DNA of 64,000 nucleotides from Sedimentitalea todarodis (GCF_032595355.1 NZ_JASMWN010000014.1:1-64000), one strand, 5' to 3'. Counted from the first letter of the stretch, positions 8,356-17,878 are shown. Made by a program: numbers and translations. Notes: generated from the sequence alone by a model not told the origin.

Positions 8356-9420
8356 GTGAAACATCTACTGACAGCGCTTCTTGCGACAACGGCAATTGCC
8401 GGTACGGTGCAGGCGCAAGACACGCAAAAGGTCTTTTTCCTGCTGCCGAACACGACCACGATCCGCTTCGAAAGCCGTGACGCGCCGTTCTTTGTTGAAG
8501 CACTGAAGGAGAAAGCGCCGAACGCCGAGGTCACCGTGCAGAATGCGCAGGGCGACCCGCAGCAGCAGCAGCGCCAGATCGAGGATGCCATCTCGCAAGG
8601 CGCGGACCTGATCATGCTGACCTCGGCCGATGCCAATCTGGTCGCCGGCGGCCTCGCCGCCGCTGAATCCGCCGGGGTGCCGGTCGTGCTTTACGACCAT
8701 GACGCAATCGGGGGCAAGGCCGAAGCGCACGTCGTCTTCGATTCGCTCGCAGTGGGCCAGGCGCAGGGCAAGCGGGCCGCCGAGCTTATCGCGGCAATGG
8801 ACAAGTCGCCAGTCAAGGTCGCCCGTGTCAAGGGCAACCAGGGCGAATACGGAACCACGCAGTATGAAAAGGGTCAGGACGAGTTCCTGCAGCCCCTGGT
8901 TGACTCCGGCAAGGTCGAGGTCGTCTGCGAGCAGTACACGCGGAACTGGGACCCGACCTTGGCACAGTCGTTCGCCGAGGACTGCCTGACCCGCACGGGT
9001 GGTGACGTCGACGTGTTCATCGGCATGAACGACGGCACCACCGGCGGATCAGTTGTGGCACTGATCAGTCAAGGCTATCAGCCGGGCGAGAAAGTCGTCA
9101 CCGGCGGCCAGGACGCCACAGTCGAGGCGCTGCGCTACATCGCCCAGGGCTGGCAGGACAACTCAATCCTGAAGGACCTGAAGCTGGAGGCGGCCGCGGC
9201 CGCGGACGTGGCCGCTGGCATTCTCGCCGGAGACGGGGTGCCTGAGGAACTGGTGAACGGGATAGTCAATAATCAGTACGTGGACGTCCCGGGCATTTTT
9301 TTACCGGTCCAAAGCATCTCGATCGACAATCTCGATGAAGTTGTCGCCAAAGGTGTCTGGACCTGGGAGGAGATCTGCCAGGGTATCGAAAGCACCGAGG
9401 TCTGCGAGGCCAACCTTTAG
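8356..9420 (+). CDS. sugar/polyol ABC transporter substrate-binding protein (XylF-like)
   Basis: 354 residues starting at GTG 8356, which has GGGAGGAA at 8343-8350. That start gives a good signal peptide ending TVQAQ. The fold is the type I periplasmic binding protein of ribose/xylose transporters: DPQQQQRQIEDAISQGADLIML, then PVVLYDHDA, VFIGMNDGTTGGSVVAL and a C-terminal VDVPGIFLPVQSISIDNLDEVV. The C-terminal pattern is closest to XylF. It captures a small polyol or sugar in the periplasm and feeds the ATPase and permease encoded immediately downstream. The true ligand is unknown; the dehydrogenases in the operon make an inositol-like compound plausible. Confidence 0.88.
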   Translation: MKHLLTALLATTAIAGTVQAQDTQKVFFLLPNTTTIRFESRDAPFFVEALKEKAPNAEVTVQNAQGDPQQQQRQIEDAISQGADLIMLTSADANLVAGGLAAAESAGVPVVLYDHDAIGGKAEAHVVFDSLAVGQAQGKRAAELIAAMDKSPVKVARVKGNQGEYGTTQYEKGQDEFLQPLVDSGKVEVVCEQYTRNWDPTLAQSFAEDCLTRTGGDVDVFIGMNDGTTGGSVVALISQGYQPGEKVVTGGQDATVEALRYIAQGWQDNSILKDLKLEAAAAADVAAGILAGDGVPEELVNGIVNNQYVDVPGIFLPVQSISIDNLDEVVAKGVWTWEEICQGIESTEVCEANL

Positions 9421-9476
9421 CCCGAGCCGTGGGCGGCCTTGCGTCGCCCACTCCAAAAATCATGGGAGGATTACAG

Positions 9477-10286
9477 ATGACGGCAGTGACAGCCGAGCGA
9501 CCGAGATCCGAAAAGCGTTCAGATGGGACGCCGCTGGTCTCGATGCGCAACATTCACAAGCACTTCGGATCGCTGCATGCGTTACGGGGTGCATCGGTCG
9601 AGGTTCATGCGGGTGAAGTGGTTGCGCTTGTCGGAGACAATGGCGCGGGCAAGTCAACCCTCGTAAAGGTGATGGCTGGCGTTCATGCTTCCGATTCCGG
9701 CGATTACCTGTTCGAAGGCAAGCCGGTCCGTGTCACCAAGCCAACCGATGCCACCGAACTCGGCATCCAGACGGTCTATCAGGACCTGTCGCTTTGTCAC
9801 AACCTCGACGCGGTGCAGAATCTGTTCCTGGGACGAGAGCTGACTGGCTCGATGTGGGGTGGTCGTCGAATTCGCCGGGCGGAAAGCGAAGTTCGTGCGC
9901 GGGAAGTTCTGACCCGAATGCGGCTTGGCAACATGTCGCTCAGCCGGCCAGTCGGCGCGATGTCCGGCGGCCAGCGCCAAAACATCGCCATCGCCCGCTC
10001 AATCCTGTGGACGCCCAAAGTGGTCATTCTCGACGAGCCTACGGCGGCGCTGAGCCATTCGGCGGCGGAGGGTGTCGCGTCGCTTATCCGCACTCTGGCC
10101 GACCAGGGGCTGGGGATTGTCGTGGTCAGCCACGATATCCACCACTTCGTGGTGAACTCCACCGACCGGATCGAGGTACTGCGGCTCGGCGCCAACGTGG
10201 CGAGCTTCAAGTCCAGCGAAGTAACCGGCGAGCAGGTCGTCAACGCAATGGTTGGCGGAAACGAAGGCGTCAACCTCGCGGGATAA
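9477..10286 (+). CDS. sugar ABC transporter ATP-binding protein (single domain)
   Basis: 269 residues. Walker A is GDNGAGKST at about 55-63, the Q loop is QTVYQDLSL, the signature is MSGGQRQNIAIAR, Walker B is VVILDEPT, and the switch His is in VVSHDI. Only one nucleotide-binding domain is present. E. coli XylG/RbsA has two in tandem, so this is the single-domain version common in alphaproteobacteria and would work as a homodimer. The start at 9477 has GGGAGGA seven bases upstream. Confidence 0.92.
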   Translation: MTAVTAERPRSEKRSDGTPLVSMRNIHKHFGSLHALRGASVEVHAGEVVALVGDNGAGKSTLVKVMAGVHASDSGDYLFEGKPVRVTKPTDATELGIQTVYQDLSLCHNLDAVQNLFLGRELTGSMWGGRRIRRAESEVRAREVLTRMRLGNMSLSRPVGAMSGGQRQNIAIARSILWTPKVVILDEPTAALSHSAAEGVASLIRTLADQGLGIVVVSHDIHHFVVNSTDRIEVLRLGANVASFKSSEVTGEQVVNAMVGGNEGVNLAG

Positions 10287-10318
10287 CCGCGGTCACTTTA
10301 TCACCGGAGGAACCCCCT

Positions 10319-11527
10319 ATGGCCAATGCCACCACAACCAACACCGCGCCTCCATCGCGGCGCCGCGGTTTCGGCGAGCTTCTCACCACCGATCTTCGTG
10401 CGCTTCCGATCGTTTTGGGTCTTGTCGCACTCTGGATCTTCTTCGCATTGCAGAGCGACGTCTTCCTGACACCGCGCAACCTTTCCAATCTGCTTGTGCA
10501 GAGTACGGTGGTAGGCGTCATGGCGCTCGGCCTGATGTTCGTACTTCTGATCAAGGAGATCGACCTCTCCGTGGCGGCCATCAATGGCGTCACATCCGTG
10601 CTGATGGCGAAGTTCATTGTCGAGTTCGGCTTCTCGCCGTGGATCGCCGTGCCGATTGCGGTCCTGATCGGTGCCGGGATCGGCAGCCTTTCGGCCCGCT
10701 GGGTAACTTTTGTCGGGGTTCCGTCCTTTGTGGTCACGCTCGGCCTCGGCCTTGCCCTCAACGGTCTTCAGCTGATCCTGTTGCCGGAAACAGCCCGCTA
10801 CAGTTTGAACGGGACCGGACTGGAGCGGATTGCCCTCACCAACATCTCGGGCGTGTGGGCCTGGATCGTACTGGCTGCCGGCATTGGGGCTACGGCAGGG
10901 CTGGTGTTGTCTGACGTTTCCAGCCGCGGCAAGGCGGGTCTGGAAACCCCGTTCATGAAATCCGTCGCATTGCCAATCGCGGCGGCCACAGCATTCGGCA
11001 TCATCGTCGTATCGATCCTGACCGCACATCAGGGCATCCCGCTGGTTGTGCTGATCTTCGCTGTTCTGCTTGGAATCGGCGGCTACGTTCTCAAGGAGAC
11101 ACAATTCGGACTGTTCCTTTACGCCGTCGGCAACAATGACGAGGCGGCCCGGCGTTCTGGCGTCAATGTGGCGCGCATCAAGATGACCGCATTTGCCATC
11201 GCTGGCGGTGTCGCCGCTCTCGCAGGGGTTATCGCGGCCTCCCGCACCCTCGGGGTCGGCGTATTCTCCGGGGGCGGCGTCGGCGGTGGCACACTGCTGC
11301 TCGAGTCAATCGCCGCGGCGGTCATCGGCGGCGTGAGCCTCTTTGGTGGCCGTGGCGCCATCCATGCGGCGCTGCTCGGCGCACTGGTGATCGGCACCGT
11401 CAGCAACGGACTGAACCTGATGGGTGTCGAAAACGAGATCCGCCTGATCGTCACCGGCCTCCTGCTCGTCCTGGCCGTATCGATCGACAAGCTGATCGAA
11501 AAGGCCACCGGTCAGCAGAGCTTCTGA
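10319..11527 (+). CDS. sugar ABC transporter permease (XylH/RbsC-like)
   Basis: 402 residues and about ten membrane spans. Family motifs include GLMFVLLIKEIDLSV (where many homologues have GGIDLSVG), FVVTLGLGLALNGLQL, YAVGNNDEAARRSGVNVARIKMTAFAIAG and a glycine-rich GVSLFGGRGAIHAALLGALVIGTVSNGLNL. This is the membrane channel partner of the two preceding genes. The slightly long cytoplasmic N-terminus (MANATTTNTAPPSRRRGFGE) precedes the first span. The start has CGGAGGAA upstream. Confidence 0.92.
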   Translation: MANATTTNTAPPSRRRGFGELLTTDLRALPIVLGLVALWIFFALQSDVFLTPRNLSNLLVQSTVVGVMALGLMFVLLIKEIDLSVAAINGVTSVLMAKFIVEFGFSPWIAVPIAVLIGAGIGSLSARWVTFVGVPSFVVTLGLGLALNGLQLILLPETARYSLNGTGLERIALTNISGVWAWIVLAAGIGATAGLVLSDVSSRGKAGLETPFMKSVALPIAAATAFGIIVVSILTAHQGIPLVVLIFAVLLGIGGYVLKETQFGLFLYAVGNNDEAARRSGVNVARIKMTAFAIAGGVAALAGVIAASRTLGVGVFSGGGVGGGTLLLESIAAAVIGGVSLFGGRGAIHAALLGALVIGTVSNGLNLMGVENEIRLIVTGLLLVLAVSIDKLIEKATGQQSF

Positions 11528-11598
11528 CTCGACTGTCGCGCCCGGTGACGGGCGCGATACTACGACCTGGATCAACAAATTTCCCCGAGGCTACCGAG

Positions 11599-12477
11599 AT
11601 GAAGATCGAAGACATCGAGCTTTGCGCGACTTACTGGACGGTCAGCGGCGCCGTCTACCCGGGGGCACCGACTGAAGTCAGCCCCTTCCCCCTGAAGGAC
11701 CGAGCCGAGGTTTCGGGTCGGATCGGCTGGCGCGGCATGGGCTTCGTCCTCGACGACATGGAAGCCTCGATCGCCCACTACGGGATGCCCACCGTCCGCC
11801 AGATTTTTTCAGACAATGGCATCCGCCATGTCGAGCTCGAATTCCTTCTCGACTGGCACCTCGATGGCGAGAAGCGTCGCGCCTCCGATGTGATGTACGA
11901 CCGATTGCTCGAAGTCGGCGCCGAGCTCGGCATCGGCAAGATCAAGGTCGGCGGTGGCGTGTTCGAGGAGAGCGAGCCGGACATCCCTGCGATGCGCGCC
12001 GCTTTCGCCAAGCTTTGCGAACGTGCCGCTCCCCTCGGCATCGACATCGTCATCGAGTTTCTGCCGTTCGCCAGCATCAACACTATCGAGCGGGGGCTTG
12101 CAGTCGTCGAAGGGCTCGGCGTGACCAACGGCGGGCTGCTCGTCGACACCTGGCACATCCAGCGCGGCGGCATGACCGCTGCGGACATCCGCAAGATGCC
12201 GCTTCAGTTTCTCCGCGCCGTCGAGCTGGACGACGCAGGCCCCGAGGTCCTGGGCACGCTCTTCAATGACTCGACCCACTATCGCCGTCCATGCGGCGAA
12301 GGCGCGATCGACATTCCCGATCAGTTGCAGGCGATCCTTGACGTTGGCTATCGTGGCTATTTCGGCGTCGAGATTATCAGCGCCTACCATCGCCACCTCC
12401 CGCTCGAAATCGCGGCGCAGCGGGCGTTCGACACCACGATGCAGCAGTTCCACGCCGTCAATCTGCCTGCGGACTGA
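11599..12477 (+). CDS. sugar phosphate isomerase/epimerase-like TIM-barrel enzyme (IolE-like)
   Basis: 292 residues of the AP-endonuclease-2 / xylose-isomerase-like barrel. Likely divalent-metal ligands are the Glu in DIVIEFLPFA, the Asp and His in LLVDTWHIQRGG, and the Glu in GYFGVEIISAYH. This superfamily includes 2-keto-inositol dehydratase (IolE), epimerases, and the lyases acting on 3-keto-glycosides. It sits between the transporter and two Gfo/Idh/MocA dehydrogenases. In known pathways that pairing means oxidation to a ketone followed by dehydration, isomerisation or beta-elimination. I infer a role on a 2-keto-inositol-like or 3-keto-sugar intermediate, without being able to choose between them. 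Confidence 0.82.
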   Translation: MKIEDIELCATYWTVSGAVYPGAPTEVSPFPLKDRAEVSGRIGWRGMGFVLDDMEASIAHYGMPTVRQIFSDNGIRHVELEFLLDWHLDGEKRRASDVMYDRLLEVGAELGIGKIKVGGGVFEESEPDIPAMRAAFAKLCERAAPLGIDIVIEFLPFASINTIERGLAVVEGLGVTNGGLLVDTWHIQRGGMTAADIRKMPLQFLRAVELDDAGPEVLGTLFNDSTHYRRPCGEGAIDIPDQLQAILDVGYRGYFGVEIISAYHRHLPLEIAAQRAFDTTMQQFHAVNLPAD

Positions 12478-12533
12478 AATCAAACCTCAACCGGCGCGAT
12501 GCGCTGAACAAACCTAACACGAGGAAGATAACA

Positions 12534-13526
12534 ATGGTTGGAATTGCAGTTCTCGGCGCAGGGCGCATCGGCAAGATCCACGCCGCCAGTGTCGCGGCGA
12601 ACCCCAAGGCGAAGCTCATTGCAGTCGCCGATCCATTCCCGGAGGCCGTCGAACCCCTGGCGCAGTCGCTGGGGACGGAGGCAATGAACGACTGTATGGA
12701 GGCAATCGCCCGACCAGACGTCGATGCAGTGGTGATCGGCACGCCCACAGATACTCATGTCGGCTTCCTGCTGAAGGCGGTCGAACTGGGAAAAGCAGTC
12801 CTCTGCGAAAAGCCGATCGACCTCGACATGGCGAAGAGCGAAAGCGCCGCAGCCGAGATCGAGCGTGTGGGCGGTCGGGTGATGCTGGCCTTCAATCGCC
12901 GCTTCGACAGCACCTTTGCCGAGATGCGCCGCGCCATCGACGCCGGGCGCATCGGCGACGTCCGCCAGGTCATCATCTCCAGCCGCGATCCCGGGCTGGC
13001 ACCGCCCTCCTACATCAAAACCTCGGGCGGCATCTTCCGCGACATGACCATTCACGATCTGGACATGGCGCGCTGGATGCTGGGCGAAGAGCCGGTCCTC
13101 GTCAGCGCGGTCGGCGCCCGGCTGATCGACCCGACGCTAAAGCAATATGAGGACTACGACACGGCGATGGTCCTGCTGCAGACCGAGAGCGGTCGGCAGG
13201 CCCATATCAACAACTGCCGTGAGGCGGTCTACGGCTACGACCAGCGGGTCGAAGTCCTCGGCGCGACGGGAATGCTGACCCATGACAACCTGCGTCCGAC
13301 CACGATGCGCGTGACCACCGCCGAAACCACCGACGCCCGCGAGCCGCTGCTGAACTTCTTTCTCGAGCGCTACGCCCAGGCGTACCGGTCGGAGATGGAC
13401 GCGTTCATCGACGCCCTTGCCGACGACAAGCCGATGCCCACGACTGTGCGCGATGGCGTCCTAGCCCTGCGTCTGGCCGAATGTGCCGTCGAATCCGTAC
13501 GCACCGGCCGCGCCGTCGCGGTCTGA
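12534..13526 (+). CDS. Gfo/Idh/MocA oxidoreductase, inositol 2-dehydrogenase-like
   Basis: 330 residues. The Rossmann motif VLGAGRIGKIHA is at the N-terminus. The catalytic EKP motif is in VLCEKPIDLD, and the substrate-binding helix is GGIFRDMTIHDLDMARWMLG with its His/Asp pair. The whole protein matches the IolG (inositol 2-dehydrogenase) pattern well. It would oxidise a ring or chain secondary alcohol with NAD. It is the first of two such dehydrogenases in tandem, suggesting two redox steps, perhaps one oxidation and one later reduction. Confidence 0.88.
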   Translation: MVGIAVLGAGRIGKIHAASVAANPKAKLIAVADPFPEAVEPLAQSLGTEAMNDCMEAIARPDVDAVVIGTPTDTHVGFLLKAVELGKAVLCEKPIDLDMAKSESAAAEIERVGGRVMLAFNRRFDSTFAEMRRAIDAGRIGDVRQVIISSRDPGLAPPSYIKTSGGIFRDMTIHDLDMARWMLGEEPVLVSAVGARLIDPTLKQYEDYDTAMVLLQTESGRQAHINNCREAVYGYDQRVEVLGATGMLTHDNLRPTTMRVTTAETTDAREPLLNFFLERYAQAYRSEMDAFIDALADDKPMPTTVRDGVLALRLAECAVESVRTGRAVAV

Positions 13527-13548
13527 AGATACCATGGAGGAATCAAAC

Positions 13549-14634
13549 ATGACCTATGCCATCGGAAACGATGCAACGATCGGGATCGCCTGTCTCGGGA
13601 TCACCCATCCGCACACTTCTGGCCGCGTGAAGGCGTTCCAGCGCATGCCGAACGCCAAGGTGCTGGGCGCCTATGACAAGAGTCCGCTGCTGGACCCTTT
13701 CGTCGAGGCCATGGGCATCGAAAAACGCACGAAGGAAGAAATCCTCGCCGACCCTGACGTTCATGCGGTCCTGATCCACCCCAAAAGCTACCTGATGGCC
13801 GACTGGGCGATCGAGGCGATGGAGGCGGGCAAGGCTGTGCTCTGTGAAAAACCCGCTGGGCGCGGTTCGACCGACACTGAACGGCTCGTCAAAACTGCGG
13901 AACGGACCGGTCAGCTCTTCCAGGTTGGCTACTGTTGGCGCTACGCACCGTCGGTCGACAAGATGCAGGAGGTGCTGCGCAAAGGCCAGCTCGGCAAGGT
14001 GCTGCAGGTGCGTGCGCATGCCGGCTGCTCGCATGGCGAGGCGGACACCGACCACATGCGTCAGCCCGGCGACATCGGCGGCGCTTTCTACGTGATCGGC
14101 TGTCACACGATCGACCGGCTCTTGCTGCATTTTGGGATGCCGCGGTCCGTCAACGCCCGGATCACCAAGTTCGACGGCGTGATGCCGGAGGCTGCCCGCG
14201 AAGACGCGGCCGGGGCGATCCTGAACTACGACGACAAGATGATCACCATCGACTTCATGTCCTGGGATCCTCTGCCCTGGACCGAGAACTGGGATGTCGC
14301 CGTCTATGGCACTGAAGGCGTGATGCACGCGCGCCCGATGCCTGCCTCGTACAAGCTCTACAGCACCGGCAGGCACGGGCTGCCCGAAGGCTGGACCGAA
14401 TGGAACGAAACCAGCTTTCCCGAGATCTGGGCGGTGCGAAAGACGGTCTATTCGCCCGAGATCGCCGAGATCGGCAATCCGGTTTACTTCGACCGTGAAG
14501 CCGCCGCTTTTGCAAACTCGCTGCGCACCGGTGCGCCCTCGAACGTGCCTGCGCAACAGGCGCACAACATCAACCTAATCCTCGAAGCACTTTTCAAGTC
14601 CTCGTCGCAGGATGGTGCGGAGGTCCGGTTCTGA
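13549..14634 (+). CDS. second Gfo/Idh/MocA family oxidoreductase
   Basis: 361 residues with a divergent N-terminal Rossmann region (IACLGITHPHTSGRVKAF, where the usual GxGxxG is replaced). The EKP motif is intact in AVLCEKPAGRG. The C-terminal domain has QPGDIGGAFYVIGCHTIDRLLLHFG, with the His-Thr-Ile-Asp equivalent of the catalytic region. The start at 13549 is preferred over ATG 13534 because GGAGG at 13537-13540 is then spaced 8 nt. It lies 22 nt after the first dehydrogenase. The altered nucleotide loop may mean tightly bound cofactor or different specificity. Confidence 0.85.
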   Translation: MTYAIGNDATIGIACLGITHPHTSGRVKAFQRMPNAKVLGAYDKSPLLDPFVEAMGIEKRTKEEILADPDVHAVLIHPKSYLMADWAIEAMEAGKAVLCEKPAGRGSTDTERLVKTAERTGQLFQVGYCWRYAPSVDKMQEVLRKGQLGKVLQVRAHAGCSHGEADTDHMRQPGDIGGAFYVIGCHTIDRLLLHFGMPRSVNARITKFDGVMPEAAREDAAGAILNYDDKMITIDFMSWDPLPWTENWDVAVYGTEGVMHARPMPASYKLYSTGRHGLPEGWTEWNETSFPEIWAVRKTVYSPEIAEIGNPVYFDREAAAFANSLRTGAPSNVPAQQAHNINLILEALFKSSSQDGAEVRF

Positions 14635-14723
14635 TCGCCAGAGCCCCGACGCGACCGCAACGGTCATCATGGGCGCATGGAAGAACAAGGCCTGAATACA
14701 TCCAAATCCTTCGGAGCAGCACA

Positions 14724-15023
14724 ATGATCAAACATATCGTAATGTGGAACATGGCGGGGGATACCGACGAGGATCGCCGCAAGGCGGCCGAATTCCTGCG
14801 GTCCCGCTTCGAGGCTTTGCGCGGCCAGGTGCCGGGGCTTCTTCATCTCGAAGTGGGATTCGACCATAGCCGCGTCGACTATGCCTGCGACGTCGTTCTT
14901 TATACCGAGTTCGAAAGCCAGGCGGCGCTCGATGCCTACACCACGCATCCCGCGCATCTGCGGGTGAAGGGCGAACTAGGGCAGTCACGCATTGCGCGTC
15001 ACCAGGTGGACTACGCCCTGTGA
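14724..15023 (+). CDS. Dabb family small protein
   Basis: 99 residues of the stress-responsive alpha/beta barrel (Dabb) ferredoxin-like fold: MIKHIVMWN at the start, GLLHLEVGFDHSR in the middle, and YTTHPAHLRVKGEL near the end. Members form dimeric barrels. Some are enzymes on small polyketide or aromatic substrates, many are of unknown role, and several sit in catabolic operons. It lies between the dehydrogenases and maleylacetate reductase. It could catalyse an aromatisation, isomerisation or dehydration step; this is inference only. Confidence 0.85.
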   Translation: MIKHIVMWNMAGDTDEDRRKAAEFLRSRFEALRGQVPGLLHLEVGFDHSRVDYACDVVLYTEFESQAALDAYTTHPAHLRVKGELGQSRIARHQVDYAL

Positions 15024-15063
15024 TCGCTCGCGCCCCAGGCACAGACAGCAAAGGAATGCCGTC

Positions 15064-16125
15064 ATGAAGGAATTCACATACACGGCTCTGCCAACCCGGG
15101 TGATCTTTGGCGCAGGAAAGCTCGCCACGATCCGCGATGAAGTCGACGCGATAGGAGCGACCCGGGCGCTGGTGCTGTGCACGCCGCCCCAAAGGGCGCA
15201 GGCCGAACAGGTCGCGGAGCTTCTCGGTTCCCGGCTGGCCGACATTTATGACGGCGCCGAAATGCACGTGCCGATCGAGGGCGCGCGCATGGCGCGGCAA
15301 CTCGCCGCCGAACTTGAGGCGGATTGCGCCGTCGCCATTGGCGGAGGTTCCACCATTGGCCTCGGAAAGGCGATCGCCCTAGAGGCGCCGGTCCCGATCA
15401 TCGCCATTCCCACAACCTACGCCGGGTCCGAGATGACGCCCATCTACGGGATCACCGAAGACGGGCTGAAGCGGACCGGTAGGGACGTGCGGGTCCTGCC
15501 ACGCTCGGTGATCTATGATCCCGACCTGACGATGAGCCTGCCGCTCGGCATGTCGCTGGTCAGTGGCATGAACGCCATCGCCCATGCCGCAGAGGGACTC
15601 TACGCCCAAGACGGCAACCCGGTGATGTCGTTAATGGCCGAGGAAGGCATCCGCGCCCTGTCGCAAGGAATGCCGGCGTTGGTCGAAGCACCCCAGGACA
15701 AGGAGGCCCGGGCACGGTGCCTTTACGGCGCCTGGCTCTGTGGGACGGTACTGGGCCATGTCGGGATGGCGCTGCATCACAAGCTCTGCCACACGCTCGG
15801 CGGCAGCTTCAACCTGCCCCACGCAGAGACGCACACTATCGTCCTGCCGCATGCGCTGGCCTACAACAGCCCCGCGGCGCCCCAGGCCATGGAGCGGATC
15901 GCGGCGGCGATTGGCGCCTCCGACGCCGCCATCGGCCTGCACCGGATGGCGGCAAAACTCGGGGTCCCCATGGCGCTGCGCGACATCGGTATGAAGGAAA
16001 CTGACCTGAACCGCGCCTGTGAAATCGCGCTTGCCGATCCCTATTGGAACCCACGCCCGATCGAAGCCGCACCAATGCGCGACCTGTTGCAGCGCGCTTG
16101 GGAGGGGGCCGAGCCGCAACCCTGA
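15064..16125 (+). CDS. maleylacetate reductase
   Basis: 353 residues of the iron-type alcohol dehydrogenase superfamily. The nucleotide motif is AVAIGGGSTIGLGKAIAL. The signature that separates maleylacetate reductases from other members is ALHHKLCHTLGG followed by LPHAETHTIVLPHA. It reduces maleylacetate to 3-oxoadipate with NAD(P)H, the step after ring opening of hydroxyquinol. This fits the dioxygenase gene 42 nt downstream. The family spans about 350-360 residues, so it appears full length. Confidence 0.93.
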   Translation: MKEFTYTALPTRVIFGAGKLATIRDEVDAIGATRALVLCTPPQRAQAEQVAELLGSRLADIYDGAEMHVPIEGARMARQLAAELEADCAVAIGGGSTIGLGKAIALEAPVPIIAIPTTYAGSEMTPIYGITEDGLKRTGRDVRVLPRSVIYDPDLTMSLPLGMSLVSGMNAIAHAAEGLYAQDGNPVMSLMAEEGIRALSQGMPALVEAPQDKEARARCLYGAWLCGTVLGHVGMALHHKLCHTLGGSFNLPHAETHTIVLPHALAYNSPAAPQAMERIAAAIGASDAAIGLHRMAAKLGVPMALRDIGMKETDLNRACEIALADPYWNPRPIEAAPMRDLLQRAWEGAEPQP

Positions 16126-16167
16126 CAGGGGTGCTGTCTCGTTGATAGAACTGTAAAGGAGAATGAC

Positions 16168-17034
16168 TTGAGCATGAATGACACCGGCCATTTTTCCGAG
16201 GAGCATTCGGTTGACGTTGTGAACGCCCGAATGGGTGCAAGCACGGACCCTCGCCTCAAAGAGGTATTGGCCAGCCTGGTCAAGCACCTGCACGCCTTCG
16301 CCAAGGAGATTGAACTGCGCCAGGAGGAGTGGGACATCGCCATCGATTTCCTCACCGAAACCGGACAGATATGTTCGGAAGAGCGACAGGAGTTCATCCT
16401 GTTATCGGACGTTCTCGGACTTTCTATGCTGACCGACGCGATCAACAACCGGCGCCCGTCCGGCGCGACGGAAAGCACGGTCCGTGGGCCTTTCCACGTC
16501 GCGAACGCGCCCATTCGAGAAATGGGCGACTCGATCAATCTCGACGGCAAGGGGGAGAGTTGCCAATTCGAAGGGCGCGTCATCGACATTCACGGCGATC
16601 CGATCGCTGGCGCGTGCGTCGATGTGTGGTCCGACGACGCCGATGGTTTCTATGACGTTCAGAAGCCGGGCGAAATTCCGAAATGGAACAATCGTGGCCG
16701 CTTCATTACCGGCCCTGACGGGCAATATCGCTATACGGGCATCAAGCCGGTCAGCTATCCCATCCCGGACGATGGCCCGGTGGGTCAGATGCTTGGCAAG
16801 ATCGGCCGGCACCCCTTCCGCCCGGCACACATGCACTTCATGGTGACGGCGCCCAGCCATGAAACCATCGTAACGCATACATTCGTGGCTGAAGATCCGT
16901 ACCTTCTCGACGACGCTGTTTTTGGGGTGAAAGAGACACTGATCGCGCCGTTCGAGCACATCGGGCGCGACACGGAGTGGCGGTCGAAGTTTGATTTCGT
17001 GATGGTCCCGACGGGCCGAGAGGATGGCAAATGA
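16168..17034 (+). CDS. intradiol dioxygenase, hydroxyquinol 1,2-dioxygenase type
   Basis: 288 residues from TTG 16168 (AAGGAG six bases upstream); ATG 16174 is an equally possible start, two codons shorter. The N-terminal helical dimerisation domain, with ESTVRGPFHV near 102-111, and the catalytic beta domain are typical. The Fe(III) ligands are Tyr162 (GFYDVQ), Tyr197 (VSYPIP), His221 and His223 (PAHMHF). With maleylacetate reductase next door, the substrate is most likely hydroxyquinol (1,2,4-trihydroxybenzene), opened to maleylacetate. Catechol or chlorocatechol is the main alternative. No muconate cycloisomerase gene is present, which argues for hydroxyquinol. The stop overlaps the next gene by ATGA. 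Confidence 0.9.
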   Translation: MSMNDTGHFSEEHSVDVVNARMGASTDPRLKEVLASLVKHLHAFAKEIELRQEEWDIAIDFLTETGQICSEERQEFILLSDVLGLSMLTDAINNRRPSGATESTVRGPFHVANAPIREMGDSINLDGKGESCQFEGRVIDIHGDPIAGACVDVWSDDADGFYDVQKPGEIPKWNNRGRFITGPDGQYRYTGIKPVSYPIPDDGPVGQMLGKIGRHPFRPAHMHFMVTAPSHETIVTHTFVAEDPYLLDDAVFGVKETLIAPFEHIGRDTEWRSKFDFVMVPTGREDGK

Positions 17035-17864
17035 CGACCCCAGTAGTCATTTGCGTCGCGATCACCGGATCGCTGCCGCAGAAATCCAACAACCCGGCGG
17101 TACCGATCACCATCCCGGAGCAGATCGAGTCGACCCAGGAAGCTTTCGAAGCAGGTGCGACTGTCGCCCACTGCCACGTACGCAACGCAGACGGATCCGC
17201 GACCTCCGACCCGGCGAAGTTTGGCGAACTGATGGAGGGGTTGCGCAAGCACTGCCCCGGAATCATCGTGCAGCTCTCGACGGGCGGGCGATCTGGTGCC
17301 GGCCAAGAGCGCGGCGGCATGCTTCCGCTGCGGCCGGACATGGCCTCGCTGGCGGTCGGCTCGAACAACTTTCCGACCCGCGTCTACGAGAACAATCCGA
17401 ACCTTGTCGACTGGCTGGCCTCGGAGATGGTCAAGTTCGACGTGAAGCCCGAGATCGAAGCATTCGATCTCAGCCACATCTTCCAGGCCGCGGGCATGGT
17501 GAAGGACGGGCGCCTCAAGGCACCGCTGCATGTCCAGTTCGTGATGGGTGTAAAGAACGCGATGCCGGTCGACCGCAGGGCATTCGAGTTCATGGTCGAG
17601 ACCACCAACCGACTAATGCCGGAAGCGACGTGGTGCGCCGCCGGGATCGGGCGGAATCAGGCGACGTTGAACGACTGGTGCGCGGAGCTTGGCGGGCACT
17701 GCCGCACCGGTCTCGAGGACAACATGCGCCTCGACAAGGACATGCTGGCCCCGTCCAACGCCGCACTGGTCAAGCAGTGCGTGGGGATCATCGAGAAGCA
17801 TGGCCGCCGCGCAGCAACAGTCGCGGAGGCGCGGGCGCTGCTGAGCCTGCCGTCGGCCGGTTGA
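17031..17864 (+). CDS. beta-keto acid cleavage enzyme (BKACE, DUF849)
   Basis: 277 residues. The TIM-barrel zinc enzyme signature is present: AHCHVRN (His47 and His49), then STGGRSGAGQERGGML, and GLEDNMRL near the end. BKACE enzymes condense a beta-keto acid with acetyl-CoA to give acetoacetate and a new acyl-CoA. In this operon 3-oxoadipate is the expected beta-keto acid, giving succinyl-CoA plus acetoacetate. It overlaps the dioxygenase stop and precedes CoA-transferase genes, so it belongs to the lower pathway. The substrate is inferred from context. Confidence 0.88.
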   Translation: MTTPVVICVAITGSLPQKSNNPAVPITIPEQIESTQEAFEAGATVAHCHVRNADGSATSDPAKFGELMEGLRKHCPGIIVQLSTGGRSGAGQERGGMLPLRPDMASLAVGSNNFPTRVYENNPNLVDWLASEMVKFDVKPEIEAFDLSHIFQAAGMVKDGRLKAPLHVQFVMGVKNAMPVDRRAFEFMVETTNRLMPEATWCAAGIGRNQATLNDWCAELGGHCRTGLEDNMRLDKDMLAPSNAALVKQCVGIIEKHGRRAATVAEARALLSLPSAG

Positions 17865-17878
17865 GAGGGAACAGATAC

